Source of the DNA: Rhizobiaceae bacterium
GTDB taxonomy: Bacteria > Pseudomonadota > Alphaproteobacteria > Rhizobiales > Rhizobiaceae
NCBI GenBank assembly: GCA_016763155.1
Contig: JAESUH010000158.1
Location: forward strand, 1 to 33,249
DNA: 33,249 nt
Reading direction: 5' to 3'
In this document: in pieces, positions 1 to 8,704 of the stretch
Layout of the letters: each line of letters begins with the position of its first letter
Position numbering within the stretch: position 1 is the first letter of the stretch
Made by a program: the position numbers and the translations under genes
The notes under the pieces: model-generated
Told to the model about the DNA's origin: nothing
Databases searched by the model: none
What the model saw: the letters and a program-made list of their open reading frames with translations, nothing else

Positions 1-936
1 GATCATCTTTATCAAGATCCCCACGAAGAAAAAGTGAATTTTCATCTGCATTACGGTGATATGACCGATAGCACGAATTTAATCCGCCTGATCCAGGAAG
101 TTCAACCTGACGAGATTTATAATCTGGCGGCGCAATCCCATGTGCATGTCAGTTTTGAAACACCTGAATATACAGCCAATGCCGACGCATTAGGCACTTT
201 GCGCATGCTCGAAGCGCTTCGAATTTTGAAGATGGAAGAAAGCTGTCGTTTCTATCAGGCATCGACTTCAGAGCTTTTTGGATTGGCGCAGGAAGTGCCT
301 CAAAACGAGAAAACGCCGTTTTACCCACGTTCACCCTATGGGGTTGCAAAGCTTTATGCCTATTGGATTGTGGTCAATTATCGCGAGGCTTATAATATGT
401 TCGCCTCGAACGGAATTTTGTTCAATCATGAAAGCCCACTGCGCGGCGAGACCTTTGTTACCCGCAAGATTACACGCGCAGCTGTAGCCATTGAAGCTGG
501 ATTGCAGGACCGGCTTTTCATCGGCAATCTCGATGCCAAACGTGATTGGGGCCACGCCCGCGACTTCGTTGAAGGCATGTGGATGATGATGCAGCACGAT
601 AAGGCGGATGATTTTGTAATGGCCACTGGGGAAACTCAAACCGTTCGATCTTTCATGGAACGCGCATTCCACCATGTGGGAATCACGCTAGACTGGAAGG
701 GCACCGGAGAAGATGAAAAAGGCTATAATGCCGACACCGGCGTTTGTCTGGTGGAAGTGGACCCACGCTATTTTCGCCCAACCGAGGTAGATCTGTTATT
801 GGGTGATCCCACCAAAGCGCGTGAGCAATTGGGTTGGCAAGCCACCACCACTTTGGATGAGATGGTTGAAGAAATGATTATCTCGGATCGGGCAAAGCTG
901 AAAAGCGAAACAGAGCGCAAAGACCGGCACGGCTAG
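1..936 (+). CDS. gmd: GDP-mannose 4,6-dehydratase, 5' end cut by window
   Basis: Converts GDP-D-mannose to GDP-4-keto-6-deoxy-D-mannose in the cytoplasm, the entry step to GDP-fucose, GDP-colitose and related sugars. The frame is open from base 1 and its first residues ([10 protein letters not shown]) already match the Gmd family, so the GTG at 34 is an internal codon and not the start. Roughly the first 40-50 residues, including the nucleotide-binding glycine motif, lie outside the window. Visible short-chain dehydrogenase features are the STSELFG segment with the catalytic Thr, then YGVAK (Tyr and Lys of the YxxxK pair), the family segment [13 protein letters not shown], and the C-terminal [12 protein letters not shown], which is highly typical of Gmd. 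The stop is 8 nt before the next gene, a GDP-sugar reductase, which fits one operon. Family assignment is secure. Confidence 0.95.
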   Translation, partial: DHLYQDPHEEKVNFHLHYGDMTDSTNLIRLIQEVQPDEIYNLAAQSHVHVSFETPEYTANADALGTLRMLEALRILKMEESCRFYQASTSELFGLAQEVPQNEKTPFYPRSPYGVAKLYAYWIVVNYREAYNMFASNGILFNHESPLRGETFVTRKITRAAVAIEAGLQDRLFIGNLDAKRDWGHARDFVEGMWMMMQHDKADDFVMATGETQTVRSFMERAFHHVGITLDWKGTGEDEKGYNADTGVCLVEVDPRYFRPTEVDLLLGDPTKAREQLGWQATTTLDEMVEEMIISDRAKLKSETERKDRHG

Positions 937-944
937 AGTTTTTC

Positions 945-1877
945 ATGACCATGAAAACAATACTTCTGACAGGTGCGGCAGGGATGGTTGGCCAGAATAT
1001 TCTGGAGCATCCCGCCATTAATAAATTCAATGTTCTCGCTCCTGCAAGAAAAGAACTGGACTTGTTGGACGGCGACGCTGTGCGCCTCTATGTGAGTGAG
1101 CGTAAGCCGGATATCATCATCCATGCGGCTGGCAGGGTCGGAGGAATTCAGGCAAATATTGCCAATCCTGTCGATTTTCTGGAACAAAACGTCATGCTCG
1201 GCCGCAACATTTTGATGGCGGCACGAGATTTAGGCGTGTCGCAATTTCTTAATCTGGCCAGTTCCTGCATGTATCCGCGCGAGGGGGAAACCCCTCTGAG
1301 CGAAGAGACCGTCCTGACCGGTGAGCTGGAACCGACAAATGAAGGTTATGGTCTGGCAAAAATTTTTGCCATGCGCCTTGGTCAATACATTAACCGGGAA
1401 GAAAAGGCCGCGAGGTTTAAGACCTTAATCCCGTGCAATCTCTATGGACGCCACGATACATTCGCGACCAATACATCACATCTGATCCCCGCAATTATCG
1501 CCAAGATGCACACGGCAAAACAAGAAAACCAAAAGACTGTTGAGGTTTGGGGAGATGGTAAGGCCAGACGTGAATTCATGTATGCAGGTGACGCCGCAGA
1601 TGGCATCATGCGAGCCGTCGTTGAATTTGAAACTCTGCCTGAAATTATGAATCTTGGTCTTGGTTTTGATCATTCGGTCAATGACTATTATCAGACGGCC
1701 GCAGATATTTTAGGCTGGGAAGGAGAGTTCAGTCACGACCTTTCAAAACCGGCAGGCATGAAACAAAAGCTGGTCTCAATCGAACGGCAAACCGCCTGGG
1801 GCTGGAAAGCCAAGACATCATTGGAAGATGGAATTCGTCATACTCATGCATTTTACAGCGAAGGTTTTGCGTTATGA
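945..1877 (+). CDS. GDP-4-keto-6-deoxymannose epimerase/reductase (GDP-L-fucose synthase or GDP-L-colitose synthase type)
   Basis: A 310-residue short-chain dehydrogenase of the Fcl/WcaG group, which epimerises C3/C5 and reduces C4 of the Gmd product using NADPH. It has a GxxGxxG-type motif in TGAAGMVGQ near residue 10, SSC at 106-108 and YGLAK with Tyr135 and Lys139. NPVDFLEQN and NLYGRHDTF are Fcl-like segments. The start at 945 has a second in-frame ATG two codons later; either is possible. Fcl and ColC are homologous and cannot be separated by eye. Because the next gene looks like the 3-dehydratase ColD, this enzyme may act on the 3,6-dideoxy intermediate to give GDP-L-colitose instead of GDP-L-fucose. 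Its stop overlaps the next start by 4 nt (ATGA), so the two are probably translationally coupled. Confidence 0.88.
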   Translation: MTMKTILLTGAAGMVGQNILEHPAINKFNVLAPARKELDLLDGDAVRLYVSERKPDIIIHAAGRVGGIQANIANPVDFLEQNVMLGRNILMAARDLGVSQFLNLASSCMYPREGETPLSEETVLTGELEPTNEGYGLAKIFAMRLGQYINREEKAARFKTLIPCNLYGRHDTFATNTSHLIPAIIAKMHTAKQENQKTVEVWGDGKARREFMYAGDAADGIMRAVVEFETLPEIMNLGLGFDHSVNDYYQTAADILGWEGEFSHDLSKPAGMKQKLVSIERQTAWGWKAKTSLEDGIRHTHAFYSEGFAL

Positions 1878-3037
1878 GTTTTAAATTTCCTCTCGCAACA
1901 TCTTCATGGGATCAGGCTGAACAAGATGCCATCCAGCGCGTCATTGCATCAGACATGTATTCCATGGGGCCAGAGGTTGCAAAATTTGAGGCAGATTTTG
2001 CATCTCTTTTTGGAACAAGACATGCCGTCATGGTCAATTCAGGCTCATCTGCAAATTTGCTGATGGTGGCGGCTCTTTTTTATACCAAGGATCGTCCGCC
2101 GCTTTGTCGTGGTGACGAAGTGATTGTTCCTGCGGTCTCTTGGGGCACGACCTATTTTCCATTGGCACAATATGGTTTGCGTTTGAAATTCGTTGATATC
2201 GATCTTCACACACTAAACTATGACCTCGAAGCGCTGGCTGAAGCGGTATCCGATAAAACCCGATTGATCATGGCCGTAAATCTATTGGGAAATCCCAATG
2301 ACTTTACCACCATTCAAAACATCATTGGAGAACGGGATATTATCCTGATCGAAGACAATTGCGAATCCATGGGCGCTGTTTTTGACGGGAAGCAAGCTGG
2401 TACCTTTGGCGTAATGGGTAGTTTCAGTTCGTTTTTTTCCCATCATATCTCCACAATGGAAGGTGGGGTGATCGCGACGGATGATGAAGAGCTCCATCAT
2501 ATTTTGTTGTCATTGCGTGCCCACGGCTGGACAAGAAACCTGCCGAAAGAAAACAAAATTACTGGCACCAAAAGTGATGATCCGTTTGAGGAGCATTTTC
2601 GGTTCGTTTTACCGGGCTACAATGTGCGGCCACTGGAAATGTCAGGGGCAATCGGCATTGAGCAGTTAAAGAAACTTCCCGGCCTGGTTGCCGGTCGCCG
2701 CGAGAATGCAAAGCAGTTTGTCGAGCTGATGGGCAATAACCCAGATTTGATGATCCAACAAGAGACAGGCGAGAGTTCATGGTTTGGATTTAGCCTGATC
2801 ATCCGCCCGGACAGCGATTTGGGTCGGGCAAGTGTTCTTCAAAAACTAGGGGAAAACGGATTTGAGTGCCGCCCGATCGTCTCCGGAAATTTTATCAATA
2901 ATGATGTGATGAAATTCATCGATTTTACCACCGCCGGGGATATGAAAAACGCTGAGTATTTGGATAAAAACGGGCTGTTTATTGGCAATCACCACTATCC
3001 AATCGTCGAGGCATTACAGCGCCTGAGTGATTTTTAA
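1874..3037 (+). CDS. ColD-like GDP-4-keto-6-deoxy-D-mannose 3-dehydratase (lysine-less aminotransferase fold)
   Basis: A 387-residue member of the DegT/DnrJ/EryC1 PLP fold. In true sugar aminotransferases the PLP lysine lies in a segment like NK-TITTGEGG. Here the matching segment is SHHISTMEGG, with His190 at the lysine position. Two known dehydratases carry this Lys-to-His change: ColD (GDP-colitose pathway, about 388 residues) and the longer CDP-sugar E1/RfbH, which also has an iron-sulfur cluster. The length, the phrase EDNCESMGA and the absence of a four-cysteine cluster favour ColD, as does the position after gmd and a reductase. The expected reaction is PLP/PMP-dependent removal of the C3 hydroxyl of GDP-4-keto-6-deoxymannose, with glutamate as amino donor. 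The family call rests on recognition; substrate is inferred from neighbours. Confidence 0.85.
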   Translation: MSFKFPLATSSWDQAEQDAIQRVIASDMYSMGPEVAKFEADFASLFGTRHAVMVNSGSSANLLMVAALFYTKDRPPLCRGDEVIVPAVSWGTTYFPLAQYGLRLKFVDIDLHTLNYDLEALAEAVSDKTRLIMAVNLLGNPNDFTTIQNIIGERDIILIEDNCESMGAVFDGKQAGTFGVMGSFSSFFSHHISTMEGGVIATDDEELHHILLSLRAHGWTRNLPKENKITGTKSDDPFEEHFRFVLPGYNVRPLEMSGAIGIEQLKKLPGLVAGRRENAKQFVELMGNNPDLMIQQETGESSWFGFSLIIRPDSDLGRASVLQKLGENGFECRPIVSGNFINNDVMKFIDFTTAGDMKNAEYLDKNGLFIGNHHYPIVEALQRLSDF

Positions 3038-3311
3038 AGTTGTTCGCTGTTTCTCATCTCTAAGTAATGGTGCTGGTGTGCATCAAACGGTGCTGCGCCA
3101 ATACCAAAGTGCGCCTCCCTATATGGATTATAGCCACTGAAACAGCCATCAGTCGGGCCTTAGACGTAAATTGTCACAAAATGATTGCATATTCCCAAAA
3201 AACATTTGTATGTCCGCAAAAACCCCTTTACTTGTGAGTTTCACAGGCTTGAGATCTATATCTCAAAGCTAAAAATTGTAATCCACCCAATTATATTGTG
3301 CCGTTAACTTC
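3038..3311 (+). other. Intergenic region between colD-like gene and wecB
   Basis: 274 bases without a credible gene. It becomes AT-rich towards the wecB start and holds an 18-bp perfect inverted repeat (listed separately) with a TGTAAT box at 3277-3282 that could be a -10 element. No convincing terminator for the upstream genes was seen. On the minus strand about 3035-3163 is open for some 42 codons without a start codon; this may be chance. Confidence 0.6.
3249..3266. promoter_or_regulatory. Inverted repeat, candidate operator upstream of wecB
   Basis: TTGAGAT and ATCTCAA are perfect complements around a CTAT spacer. The repeat ends 45 nt before the wecB start codon. A TGTAAT hexamer (five of six matches to TATAAT) sits 10 nt downstream at 3277-3282, and no good -35 box lies at the right distance. 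The palindrome would therefore fall near the -35 region, as for a regulator binding site. The symmetry is directly visible; the function is inferred. Confidence 0.4.
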
Positions 3312-4445
3312 ATGAGTATAAATCAGAAAAGTGTATTGGCGATTTTCGGCACTCGCCCCGAAGCAATTAAAATGGCTTCCGTGGTTAAGGCATTGCAGTC
3401 GGATGATCGGTTTATTTCCAGGGTCTGTGTAACTGCTCAGCATCGCGAAATGCTGGATCAAGTCATGAACTTGTTTGAAATTACTCCGGATTACGATCTC
3501 AATGTCATGCAACCGGGACAATCTCTAAGCCAGTTAACCGCGCGCATGTTGGTCGAATTGGAAAGCATCCTGCAGGAAGTGAAACCGGATGTGGTTTTGG
3601 TTCATGGCGATACGGCAACAACCCTAACCGCGACTTTGGCTGCTTATTACGCTCAAATTCCTGTTGGTCATGTGGAAGCAGGCCTGAGAACCGGAGATAT
3701 TTATTCTCCTTGGCCCGAAGAGGGAAACCGCAAACTTGTGGGTGCGCTGACTACCTATCATTTCGCACCAACAGAAACTGCTCGCGATAATTTGCTTGCT
3801 GAAAATGTGGTGCCGGATTCAATCTTTGTTACAGGCAATACCGTCATTGATTCACTGCTGAGGGTTGAAGCTCAAATTGACTCAGATACTTCACTCAAAT
3901 CTTCCATGGCCGAGCAATTTCCATTTTTGGATGATACAAAGCGCGTCATTCTGGTAACCGGCCATCGACGTGAGAGTTTTGGCGAGGGGTTTGAACAGAT
4001 CTGTCTGGCCTTGAAACAAATATGCAATTCCCATGATGATGTTCAGGTAATTTATCCGGTGCACCTCAACCCTAAAGTGCAAGATCCGGTAAATCGAATT
4101 TTGTCCAATACCAGCAATATTCATCTTATTGAGCCGCTTGACTATCTCCCATTCATTTATCTTATGAAGCAGGCTTACATTATTCTGACGGATTCCGGCG
4201 GAATTCAGGAAGAGGCCCCTTCATTGGGAAAACCGGTTTTGGTAATGCGCAATACAACTGAACGACCTGAAGCCGTAACCGCAGGAACGGTTAAGTTGGT
4301 GGGAACTGACGTCGATGCGATTACATCCGAGGTCGACAAGTTGCTGAACGATAGCAATGCCTATGCCTTGATGAGCCACGCCCATAACCCATACGGGGAT
4401 GGGAAGGCTTCCTTAAAAATTCTTGATGCGCTCGCTGAAAGTTAA
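3312..4445 (+). CDS. wecB: UDP-N-acetylglucosamine 2-epimerase (non-hydrolysing)
   Basis: Interconverts UDP-GlcNAc and UDP-ManNAc in the cytoplasm. The 377-residue protein is full length and closely resembles enterobacterial WecB along its whole length: FGTRPEAIK at 12-20, [10 protein letters not shown] at 41-50, VHGDTATT with Asp100, [11 protein letters not shown] with Glu122, SPWPEE at 132-137, TGHRRESFG with His218, and [21 protein letters not shown]. The Asp, Glu and His residues match known catalytic positions of the family. The start is the first ATG after the intergenic region. The gene ends 1 nt before wecC, so the pair most likely makes UDP-ManNAcA. A WbpI-type epimerase for 2,3-diacetamido sugars is a related alternative but the sequence looks more like WecB. 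Confidence 0.95.
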   Translation: MSINQKSVLAIFGTRPEAIKMASVVKALQSDDRFISRVCVTAQHREMLDQVMNLFEITPDYDLNVMQPGQSLSQLTARMLVELESILQEVKPDVVLVHGDTATTLTATLAAYYAQIPVGHVEAGLRTGDIYSPWPEEGNRKLVGALTTYHFAPTETARDNLLAENVVPDSIFVTGNTVIDSLLRVEAQIDSDTSLKSSMAEQFPFLDDTKRVILVTGHRRESFGEGFEQICLALKQICNSHDDVQVIYPVHLNPKVQDPVNRILSNTSNIHLIEPLDYLPFIYLMKQAYIILTDSGGIQEEAPSLGKPVLVMRNTTERPEAVTAGTVKLVGTDVDAITSEVDKLLNDSNAYALMSHAHNPYGDGKASLKILDALAES

Positions 4446-4446
4446 A

Positions 4447-5733
4447 ATGACTACATTTTCAAAAATATCTGTTTTCGGCCTAGGCTATATCGGTTTGCCA
4501 ACTGCAGCTGTCTTTGCTTCTCGCAAGGTCCAAGTCATTGGTGTTGATGTGAATGAAGCAACCGTCGACACGATTAATCGCGGCGAAATTCATATTGTTG
4601 AACCGGATTTGGACATAGTAGTACGCGCTGCTGTGACAGAAAAGTATTTGAAGGCAACCACAATACCTGAACCAGCCGAGGCATTTCTTGTGGCGGTTCC
4701 AACGCCCTTTAAGGGCGACGACCACGAGCCGGATCTGACTTATATTGAAGCTGCTGCAAAAGCCATTGCACCTGTGCTGGAGACTGGAAATCTGGTTGTG
4801 CTGGAAAGCACTTCGCCGGTTGGTGCCACCGAAAAAATGGCGGCTTGGTTAGCCGAATCTCGGCCTGATTTGACGTTTCCTCAGACCCATGGGGAGGCTT
4901 CAGATATCAGAATTGCACATTGTCCGGAGCGTGTTCTGCCAGGGCAGGTCATGCGCGAACTGGTCGAAAATGACCGTGTGATTGGTGGCATGACCAAAGC
5001 CTGTTCGCAAAAAGCCATTGCGTTATACAAAATATTTGTCAAAGGCGATTGTGTTATTTCCAACGCCCGAACAGCTGAAATGGCAAAGCTTACTGAAAAC
5101 AGTTTTCGTGATGTGAACATCGCATTTGCCAATGAGCTATCCATGATCTGTGATAAACTGGATATTGATGTTTGGGAATTGATTGCGCTGGCAAATCGCC
5201 ATCCGCGGGTGAATATTTTGCAACCTGGCCCAGGTGTCGGCGGACATTGTATCGCCGTTGATCCGTGGTTCATTGTTTCACGCACCCCAGAGATTGCTCG
5301 CCTTATTCGAACAGCCCGTGAAGTAAACAATGTTAAACCGGAATGGGTGATTGAAAAAATTGACGCTGCGATTGGGTCCTATTTGATGGAGAACCCAACG
5401 AAAACCGCAAATGATATTACACTCGGCTGTTACGGACTTGCGTTTAAGCCAGATATCGATGATTTGCGGGAAAGCCCTTCGCTTGATATCGTTCGGGTTT
5501 TGGCGGCTAGAAAGACTGGCAGGCTATTAGTTGTTGAGCCAAATATTGAAGACCTGTCGGGTCGCGTACAAAATACAGAACTGGTAAGTTACGAGGAGGC
5601 AGTGGCTCAGGCCAATGTCCACGTATTACTGGTTGCACACAAAGAATTTAAAGCTGCTGATCGACCAAATGGTCATTTAGTTGATGTAACAGGCACTTGG
5701 ACTGTTCGATCAGAATTAGACCGAAACGGATAA
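4447..5733 (+). CDS. wecC: UDP-N-acetyl-D-mannosamine dehydrogenase
   Basis: NAD-dependent four-electron oxidation of UDP-ManNAc to UDP-ManNAcA. The ATG at 4447, 1 nt after the wecB stop, is preferred over an in-frame ATG at 4423, which would overlap wecB; it gives 428 residues beginning just before the Rossmann motif [10 protein letters not shown]. Other family segments are [41 protein letters not shown], and [15 protein letters not shown] with catalytic Cys268. Near the C-terminus [13 protein letters not shown] belongs to the UDP-binding domain. The HCPERVLPG and HCIAVDPWF forms are typical of WecC rather than of UDP-glucose dehydrogenase. It directly precedes a paralogous dehydrogenase of the WbpA type, so the locus probably makes two different sugar acids. 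Confidence 0.93.
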   Translation: MTTFSKISVFGLGYIGLPTAAVFASRKVQVIGVDVNEATVDTINRGEIHIVEPDLDIVVRAAVTEKYLKATTIPEPAEAFLVAVPTPFKGDDHEPDLTYIEAAAKAIAPVLETGNLVVLESTSPVGATEKMAAWLAESRPDLTFPQTHGEASDIRIAHCPERVLPGQVMRELVENDRVIGGMTKACSQKAIALYKIFVKGDCVISNARTAEMAKLTENSFRDVNIAFANELSMICDKLDIDVWELIALANRHPRVNILQPGPGVGGHCIAVDPWFIVSRTPEIARLIRTAREVNNVKPEWVIEKIDAAIGSYLMENPTKTANDITLGCYGLAFKPDIDDLRESPSLDIVRVLAARKTGRLLVVEPNIEDLSGRVQNTELVSYEEAVAQANVHVLLVAHKEFKAADRPNGHLVDVTGTWTVRSELDRNG

Positions 5734-5737
5734 AATT

Positions 5738-7039
5738 ATGAGTCAGTTATCAGATAAAATTGCGGACAGATCTGCAATTATTGGAATTTTGGGCCTAGGC
5801 TATGTCGGCATCCCTTTGGGACTGTCGGTATCAAATGCAGGGTTCAAGGTTCTTGGTTTTGACGTTATTACAGAACGTACCGAGCAGCTAAATCGTGGCG
5901 AAAGCCCGATAAAGCACATCAAAGACTCCGATATTTCCGCAATGGTGGCCTCGGGATTTGAGGCGACAACGGATTTTAGCCGCACGACTGAATGTGATGC
6001 TCTAATCATTTGTGTGCCAACTCCATTGAATAAATCGCGTGAGCCGGATCTTAGTTTTGTCACAGCAACAATGGATTCGCTTGCACCATATCTTCGCGAA
6101 GAACAATTATTGTCGCTGGAAAGCACAACATGGCCCGGCACAACTGAACAGGTGCTTTTGCCATATGTTGAAAAAGCCGGCCTGAAAGTTGGGGAAAATT
6201 TTTATCTGGTATATTCACCCGAGCGTGAAGATCCGGGTAATCTAAATTTTTCAACCCAAACCATTCCTAAGGTTGTTGGCGGACACACTAAGGCGTGTTT
6301 GGCAGCAGGTATGGATTTATATGGTACGTTCATTGACACGGTTGTTCCCGTCAGTTCAACAGCTGCCTCAGAGATGGTTAAACTTCTGGAAAACATTCAT
6401 CGTTCGATCAATATCGGTCTGGTAAATGAAATGAAAATCGTTGCCGATGCGATGGGGCTTGATATCTTTGAAGTGATTGACGCTGCAGCAACAAAACCAT
6501 TTGGTTTTACCGCATATTACCCCGGCCCCGGTATTGGTGGACATTGTATCCCAATTGACCCGTTTTACCTGACTTGGAAAGCACGCGAATACGGGCTGCA
6601 CACACGTTTCATTGAATTGGCTGGGGAAATAAATGCTTCTATGCCCCAGTATGTTGTCGAGAAAACGGTGCGGGCACTTAACGAAGTAGGAAAATCTTTA
6701 AAAGGTGCCAATGTTCTGGCGTTGGGAATCGCATATAAACGCGACGTGGACGACATGCGTGAAAGCCCTTCAGTTTTTGTGATGGAATTGCTGCGGGAAT
6801 GGGGAGCAGAAGTGGCGTATTGCGATCCTAATGTGCCTGTTTTCCCCAAAATGCGCGAACACAATTTTGATCTGAAGTCGATCGTGCTTACTCCAGAAAC
6901 TATCGCCAGTTATGATGCTGTGGTTCTATTGACAGACCACAGCGATTTTGATTACGAAATGATTGAAAAGCATGCATCTATATTGGTGGATACCCGGGGA
7001 AAATACCGGAATTCTTCCCGCCAAATCATACGAGCTTAA
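5738..7039 (+). CDS. wbpA: UDP-N-acetyl-D-glucosamine 6-dehydrogenase
   Basis: First step of the 2,3-diacetamido-uronic acid route: NAD-dependent oxidation of UDP-GlcNAc to UDP-GlcNAcA. The 433-residue protein has [12 protein letters not shown] near residues 19-30, the WbpA-like [39 protein letters not shown] and [16 protein letters not shown] with catalytic Cys270, then [13 protein letters not shown]. The SPEREDPGN and [10 protein letters not shown] forms distinguish it from the WecC-type gene 4 nt upstream. The next three genes encode the following pathway steps (WbpB, WbpD, WbpE), which supports the substrate choice. A 106-nt gap containing two hairpins separates it from wbpB. Confidence 0.93.
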   Translation: MSQLSDKIADRSAIIGILGLGYVGIPLGLSVSNAGFKVLGFDVITERTEQLNRGESPIKHIKDSDISAMVASGFEATTDFSRTTECDALIICVPTPLNKSREPDLSFVTATMDSLAPYLREEQLLSLESTTWPGTTEQVLLPYVEKAGLKVGENFYLVYSPEREDPGNLNFSTQTIPKVVGGHTKACLAAGMDLYGTFIDTVVPVSSTAASEMVKLLENIHRSINIGLVNEMKIVADAMGLDIFEVIDAAATKPFGFTAYYPGPGIGGHCIPIDPFYLTWKAREYGLHTRFIELAGEINASMPQYVVEKTVRALNEVGKSLKGANVLALGIAYKRDVDDMRESPSVFVMELLREWGAEVAYCDPNVPVFPKMREHNFDLKSIVLTPETIASYDAVVLLTDHSDFDYEMIEKHASILVDTRGKYRNSSRQIIRA

Positions 7040-7049
7040 CACATATACG

Positions 7050-7076
7050 TCAGTCACCAGTTTTCGACGTGACTGA
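7050..7076 (+). promoter_or_regulatory. Hairpin 10 nt after the wbpA stop
   Basis: TCAGTCAC at 7050-7057 and GTGACTGA at 7069-7076 are perfect 8-bp arms around an 11-nt loop. No run of T follows (ATTAATTG), so this is not a standard intrinsic terminator. It could stabilise an mRNA end, attenuate, or mark a processing site between wbpA and wbpB. Only the fold is directly supported. Confidence 0.4.
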
Positions 7077-7109
7077 ATTAATTGTGGCGCAATAGTTATA
7101 AACATTAGA

Positions 7110-7126
7110 GCTCAATCAATTTGAGC
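7110..7126 (+). promoter_or_regulatory. Small hairpin just upstream of the wbpB ribosome binding site
   Basis: GCTCAA and TTGAGC pair perfectly around TCAAT. The stem ends 7 nt before AGGAG at 7134-7138, which in turn is 7 nt before the TTG start at 7146. It is a second inverted repeat in the same 106-nt gap and may affect translation initiation of wbpB. Short stems of this size can arise by chance. Confidence 0.3.
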
Positions 7127-7145
7127 GATTCAAAGGAGCGATTTT

Positions 7146-8105
7146 TTGACAAAAGAAGATTTATCGGTTGCTGTCATTGGCTGCGGTGCATGGGGCAAGA
7201 ACCTTGTTCGGAATTTTCATGGACTTGGGGCACTTGTGGCTGTCTCTGACCCTGATCCAGATGTTAGAGAACGCATGAAGGCTCAATATGGCCTAGAGGC
7301 GCGGGATGTCGATGATATCCTCGCTGACACTAGTATTGACGCAGTTGTAATTGCTGCACCCGCTGAAATGCATCATGATCTTGCGTTGAGAGCCTTTGCT
7401 GCAAACAAACATGTCTATGTTGAAAAGCCGATTGCCCTGACTTTGGAACATGCTGAAGAAATGAAGAACGCGGCTGCAGAGGCTGGTTTAACGCTGATGG
7501 TCGGTCATTTGCTGCAATATCATCCTGTGTTTTTGAAGCTGAAAGAACTGGTGCAAGACGGCGAGCTTGGAAAATTACGCTATATCTACTCGCGGCGTTT
7601 GAATATTGGGAAATTACGTACCCATGAAAACGTGCTGTGGAGCTTTGCGCCGCATGATATATCTATGATGCTGGCTCTGGCAGGTTGCGAACCAAATAAA
7701 GTGACTGGTTTTGCAGGAAATTTCTTGCAAGAATCCATAAGCGATTTTTCAACTGTCCATTTGGAATTTCCAAACGGTATCAAGGGGCACATTGAGGCTT
7801 CATGGTTAAACCCGTTCAAGGAACAGCGCCTTGTGGTTGTCGGGGATCGCAGCATGGCTGTATTTGATGATACGCTTCCTTGGGAAGAAAGACTGAAGCT
7901 TTATGATCATAAGGCAGAAATAGTGGACGGCAAAGCTATGCTGGAACCTGCTGAAGCCAGATTGATCGAGGTCGAGGAAACTGAACCGCTGTCGAACGAA
8001 TGCCAACACTTTTTGAGGTTTATTCGCAATAAAGAAACCCCATTCACAGATGGCAAAGAAGCTATGGCAGTGTTGCGTGTTCTTCAATTGGGTGATGTTG
8101 CCTAG
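7146..8105 (+). CDS. wbpB: WbpB-like UDP-GlcNAcA 3-dehydrogenase (Gfo/Idh/MocA family)
   Basis: Oxidises C3 of UDP-GlcNAcA to the 3-keto sugar; in the studied WbpB/WbpE pair, NADH is re-oxidised with 2-oxoglutarate. The 319-residue protein has the Rossmann motif [16 protein letters not shown] at the N-terminus and the family catalytic motif EKPIAL near residue 97, followed by a typical Gfo/Idh C-terminal sheet domain. The start is a TTG at 7146 with an excellent AGGAG at 7134-7138; no nearby ATG fits the conserved N-terminus. Position between wbpA and wbpD/wbpE supports the pathway role. Gfo/Idh membership is certain; the exact substrate is inferred from context. Confidence 0.88.
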   Translation: MTKEDLSVAVIGCGAWGKNLVRNFHGLGALVAVSDPDPDVRERMKAQYGLEARDVDDILADTSIDAVVIAAPAEMHHDLALRAFAANKHVYVEKPIALTLEHAEEMKNAAAEAGLTLMVGHLLQYHPVFLKLKELVQDGELGKLRYIYSRRLNIGKLRTHENVLWSFAPHDISMMLALAGCEPNKVTGFAGNFLQESISDFSTVHLEFPNGIKGHIEASWLNPFKEQRLVVVGDRSMAVFDDTLPWEERLKLYDHKAEIVDGKAMLEPAEARLIEVEETEPLSNECQHFLRFIRNKETPFTDGKEAMAVLRVLQLGDVA

Positions 8106-8128
8106 TCAAAAAAGTCGAGATAATTTTG

Positions 8129-8701
8129 ATGGACTATATTAAACACGAAAGCGCCTATGTCGATGATGGCTGTGAAATTGGTGCCGGTACGAAAATCTGG
8201 CATTTCAGTCACGTCATTTCCAATACCAAAATAGGTAAGAATTGCTCTTTGGGCCAAAATGTTATGGTTGGGCCGGAAGTAACTGTTGGCGATAACTGTA
8301 AAATTCAAAATAATGTCAGCCTGTATAAGGGCGTTACTCTCGAGCAGGGCGTGTTTTGTGGACCCAGCTGTGTTTTTACCAATGTGCTGACACCAAGGGC
8401 TGAAATTGAACGCAAAGAAGAATTCGCGCCAACGCTGGTGAAGCGTGGCGCAACAATTGGAGCAAACGCGACGATTATTTGCGGTAATACACTTGGCGCC
8501 TATTGCACAATTGGTGCGGGAGCGGTGGTTACAAAAGATGTTCCAAATTACGCACTAATGGCCGGCGTTCCGGCCCGAAGAATTGGATGGGTAAGTCGCA
8601 GTGGTGATTTGCTCGGCGAAGATCTTGTATGTCCGCGTACAGGAGAACGTTACCACGAAACAGAAACCGGCCTGGAGCCTGTGGAAATTGAGAAAAGATA
8701 A
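8129..8701 (+). CDS. wbpD: WbpD-like UDP-2-acetamido-3-amino-2,3-dideoxyglucuronate N-acetyltransferase
   Basis: Acetyl-CoA-dependent acetylation of the C3 amino group introduced by WbpE. The 190-residue protein is a left-handed parallel beta-helix: hexapeptide repeats run from about residue 10 to 140 (for example [65 protein letters not shown]). IWHFSHV and the GVPAR end are typical of the WbpD group. The ATG at 8129 follows directly on an in-frame TTG at 8126; ATG is preferred. The gene lies 23 nt after wbpB and 3 nt before wbpE. Hexapeptide acetyltransferase identity is firm and the substrate is supported by the intact neighbouring set. Confidence 0.9.
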   Translation: MDYIKHESAYVDDGCEIGAGTKIWHFSHVISNTKIGKNCSLGQNVMVGPEVTVGDNCKIQNNVSLYKGVTLEQGVFCGPSCVFTNVLTPRAEIERKEEFAPTLVKRGATIGANATIICGNTLGAYCTIGAGAVVTKDVPNYALMAGVPARRIGWVSRSGDLLGEDLVCPRTGERYHETETGLEPVEIEKR

Positions 8702-8704
8702 CCC

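Noticed and set aside
3035-3163. Minus-strand fragment of about 42 codons in the intergenic region, with a protein-like stretch including GYNPYREAHFGIGAAPF
   Set aside because: It has no start codon and a stop at each end. An open run of this length is expected fairly often by chance. I could not match it to a transposase or other family, although a decayed gene remains possible.
4881-5330. 149-codon open frame on the minus strand
   Set aside because: It lies fully antisense to the strongly conserved wecC and its translation shows no recognisable fold; it is a codon-usage shadow.
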